Positions 5,587-7,347 of a stretch of 7,347 nucleotides of DNA are shown here, piece by piece. This stretch comes from Betaproteobacteria bacterium. Lineage in GTDB: Bacteria > Pseudomonadota > Gammaproteobacteria > Burkholderiales > SG8-39. The translations under genes and the position numbers were made by a program. Numbering within the stretch: position 1 is the stretch's first letter; each line of letters begins with the position of its first letter. The stretch lies in assembly GCA_019245555.1 (NCBI GenBank), contig JAFARH010000264.1:1-7347 (forward strand), written 5' to 3'. A model generated the notes under the pieces. That model saw nothing but the letters and a program-made list of their open reading frames with translations, ran no database searches and was not told the origin of the DNA.

Positions 5587-7347
5587 ATGGACTTCAACAA
5601 GACGATGCCGCTCAGACCACCGAAGCCGGCGGCCACCAAGGGAAAAGAAGAGGCGAAGGATCAGCAGATAGAGCCGACGCTGCCGATCGGCAAGGAACCG
5701 CAACCGGCCGCTCCGAAACCCGCTGCTCCCGTAGCGAAGGAAGCGCCGAAACCGAAGCCCGCTGCGCTCGCTCCTGCAGCGAAGGAACAGTCTGTTCCTG
5801 CGCCGCAACGAGTCGGCACCTTCGAGCCGGAAACCGCAGCCGATGCGTGGCTCGGCCTGCTCGCGTCACGCGGCGTCGAATACCTCTTCGCAAACGGCGG
5901 CACGGACTTCGCGCCGGTCGTCGAGGCGTACGCCAAGGGACAGAAGCTCAACTGGAAGCTGCCGCAGGTCGTGATCGTGCCGCACGAGAACATGGGCGTC
6001 GCGATGGCGCACGGCTACACGATGATCACCGGCAAGCCGCAAGCGATGATGGTCCACGTCGGCGTCGGCACCGCGAATTCGATCAACGGCCTCATCAACG
6101 CGTCGCGCCAGAACATTCCGATCTTCTTCACCGCGGGCCGCACGCCGATCACCGAATCGGGCACGTTGCCCGCAGCGCGCAATAACTACATCCACTGGGC
6201 GCAGGAGCACTTCGACCAGGGAGGCATGCTGCGCGAGTTCATGAAGTGGGACTACGAGCTGCGCCACGCCGAGCAGGTCGAGACGGTGATCGACCGAGGC
6301 CTCGCGATCGCAAAGAGCGAGCCGCAAGGGCCGGTGTACGTCACCATGCCGCGGGAGGTGCTAGCGTCCCCGTTCGCAAAAGACTTCTCGACAACGCCGA
6401 CGATGGTGGCGGCCACACCGCCCGCCGCGGAATCCGCGATGCTGGAAGTGGCAGCGAAGCTCCTCGGCAACGCGCAGCATCCGCTGCTCATCACCGCGAA
6501 CGGTGGTCGCACGGCCGAGTCTTCGTACGCCATCGAGCGGCTTGCTCATGCGCTCGCCGTGCCGGTGATCCACTACCGGCCGCGCTATCTCGCGCTCTCG
6601 ACCGAGCATCCGATGCATTGCGGCTGGGATCCGCATGCGCTCCTCAAGGATGCGGACGTCGTGCTGGTCGTCGACTGCGACGTGCCGTGGATCCCGAAGG
6701 AAGGCGCACCGCGATCCGATGCGAAAGTGATCCATATCGGTCCCGACCCCCTCTTCGCACGTTATCCGCTGCGCGGCTTCCGCACCGACATCGCGCTCAC
6801 CGGAGCGCTCGGGCCGACCCTCGAGGCACTGTGGCGCAGCGCGCAGAAGCAGGCGCCTTCAACCAAGGCGATCGAAGAGCGCCGCAAGGCAGTCACCGCT
6901 CTGTCCGCCGAGACAAGAAACAAGGCACGAGCCGGCATGGAGCCGATGCCGAAGATGATCACCGGCAAGTGGCTCTCCGCGTGCGTGAACAAGCTGCTCG
7001 ACGATCGCACGATCCTCGTCAACGAGTACCCGACGGTGCTCGAGGAGATGGTGATCAAGGAGCCCGGCCGCTACTTCGGCAACGCCTCTGCCGGTGGTCT
7101 CGGGTGGGGACTTGGCGCTGCGCTCGGCGCGAAGCTCGCGTCACCGGACAAGACGGTGATCTGCGCACTCGGCGACGGCGCGTACATGTTCGGCAACCCG
7201 ACCGCCGGTCACTACGTCTCCGAGGCGATGCACCTCCCGGTGCTCTTCATCATCGCGAACAACGCGCGCTGGGCGGCGGTGCACCGCTCGACGCTCGCCA
7301 CTTATCCGAAGGGACATGCTTCGGCGATGAAGCAGCCGCCCTTCGCG
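5587..7347 (+). CDS. ThDP-dependent enzyme, acetolactate synthase/2-oxo-acid decarboxylase superfamily, 3' end missing
   Basis: The frame runs 587 codons from the ATG at 5587 to the window edge with no stop. Residues about 82-260 are the Pyr domain, opening with TAADAWLGLLASRGVEYLFANGG (first 20 at 83-102) and carrying the cofactor-activating Glu134 in PHENMGVAMAHGY. Residues about 283-415 are the central domain. From about 455 comes the PP domain with the ThDP/Mg signature GDG (529-531) ... NN (558-559). Judging from relatives, only several tens of C-terminal residues are missing. The NPTAGHYVSEA segment (537-547) and 'NARWAAVHRSTLATYPKGHA' (559-578) place it among 'thiamine pyrophosphate-requiring proteins' near acetolactate synthase. 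The reaction, decarboxylation or carboligation of a 2-oxo acid, is not determinable here. Residues about 8-78 are an Ala/Pro/Lys-rich extension not normal for the family. No ATG, GTG or TTG lies between Met7 and the Pyr domain, so the extension cannot be explained by a misplaced start. It is divergent from the HTH-aminotransferase gene. Confidence 0.9.
   Translation, partial: MDFNKTMPLRPPKPAATKGKEEAKDQQIEPTLPIGKEPQPAAPKPAAPVAKEAPKPKPAALAPAAKEQSVPAPQRVGTFEPETAADAWLGLLASRGVEYLFANGGTDFAPVVEAYAKGQKLNWKLPQVVIVPHENMGVAMAHGYTMITGKPQAMMVHVGVGTANSINGLINASRQNIPIFFTAGRTPITESGTLPAARNNYIHWAQEHFDQGGMLREFMKWDYELRHAEQVETVIDRGLAIAKSEPQGPVYVTMPREVLASPFAKDFSTTPTMVAATPPAAESAMLEVAAKLLGNAQHPLLITANGGRTAESSYAIERLAHALAVPVIHYRPRYLALSTEHPMHCGWDPHALLKDADVVLVVDCDVPWIPKEGAPRSDAKVIHIGPDPLFARYPLRGFRTDIALTGALGPTLEALWRSAQKQAPSTKAIEERRKAVTALSAETRNKARAGMEPMPKMITGKWLSACVNKLLDDRTILVNEYPTVLEEMVIKEPGRYFGNASAGGLGWGLGAALGAKLASPDKTVICALGDGAYMFGNPTAGHYVSEAMHLPVLFIIANNARWAAVHRSTLATYPKGHASAMKQPPFA

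Overview
The window is high-GC, gene-dense bacterial chromosome. The short spacers, the ApbA-type reductase / metF pairing and the strong preference for G or C at third codon positions suggest a proteobacterium, perhaps betaproteobacterial. That placement is inference; no rRNA or other decisive marker is present. There are no tRNAs, insertion sequences or CRISPR arrays, and no stretch over 300 bases lacks a gene.

Left block, plus strand (1-3053). The C-terminal end of a ketopantoate-reductase-like protein overlaps the start of metF (5,10-methylenetetrahydrofolate reductase). A spacer of 15 bases with a clear Shine-Dalgarno leads to a cytoplasmic-looking S9-family serine peptidase. These three genes look like one transcript.

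Middle block, minus strand (5462-2944). One uninterrupted reading frame joins an N-terminal Cro/YdaS-like helix-turn-helix domain to a complete class V alanine-glyoxylate/serine-pyruvate-type aminotransferase. It is followed by a YdjM/DUF457-type membrane protein. The obvious N-terminus of the second gene begins at an ATA codon that overlaps the upstream TAG stop as ATAG. This gene ends inside the convergent peptidase gene, giving a 110-base antisense overlap.

Right block, plus strand (5587 to the window end). A ThDP-dependent enzyme of the acetolactate synthase / 2-oxo-acid decarboxylase superfamily runs off the edge. It carries an unusual Ala/Pro/Lys-rich N-terminal extension of about 80 residues.

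The 124-base divergent spacer (5463-5586) holds a good sigma70-like promoter for the minus-strand gene, a perfect inverted repeat TGTCAA-N7-TTGACA over that promoter, and TAGNNT hexamers exactly 7 bases before both ATG codons with no Shine-Dalgarno. Both divergent genes may therefore be leaderless. The HTH-aminotransferase may control the spacer, in loose analogy to MocR/PdxR regulators, which fuse a different HTH to a different aminotransferase class. The aminotransferase and ThDP enzyme could act in sequence on a 2-oxo acid, but this is a hypothesis from gene position only.
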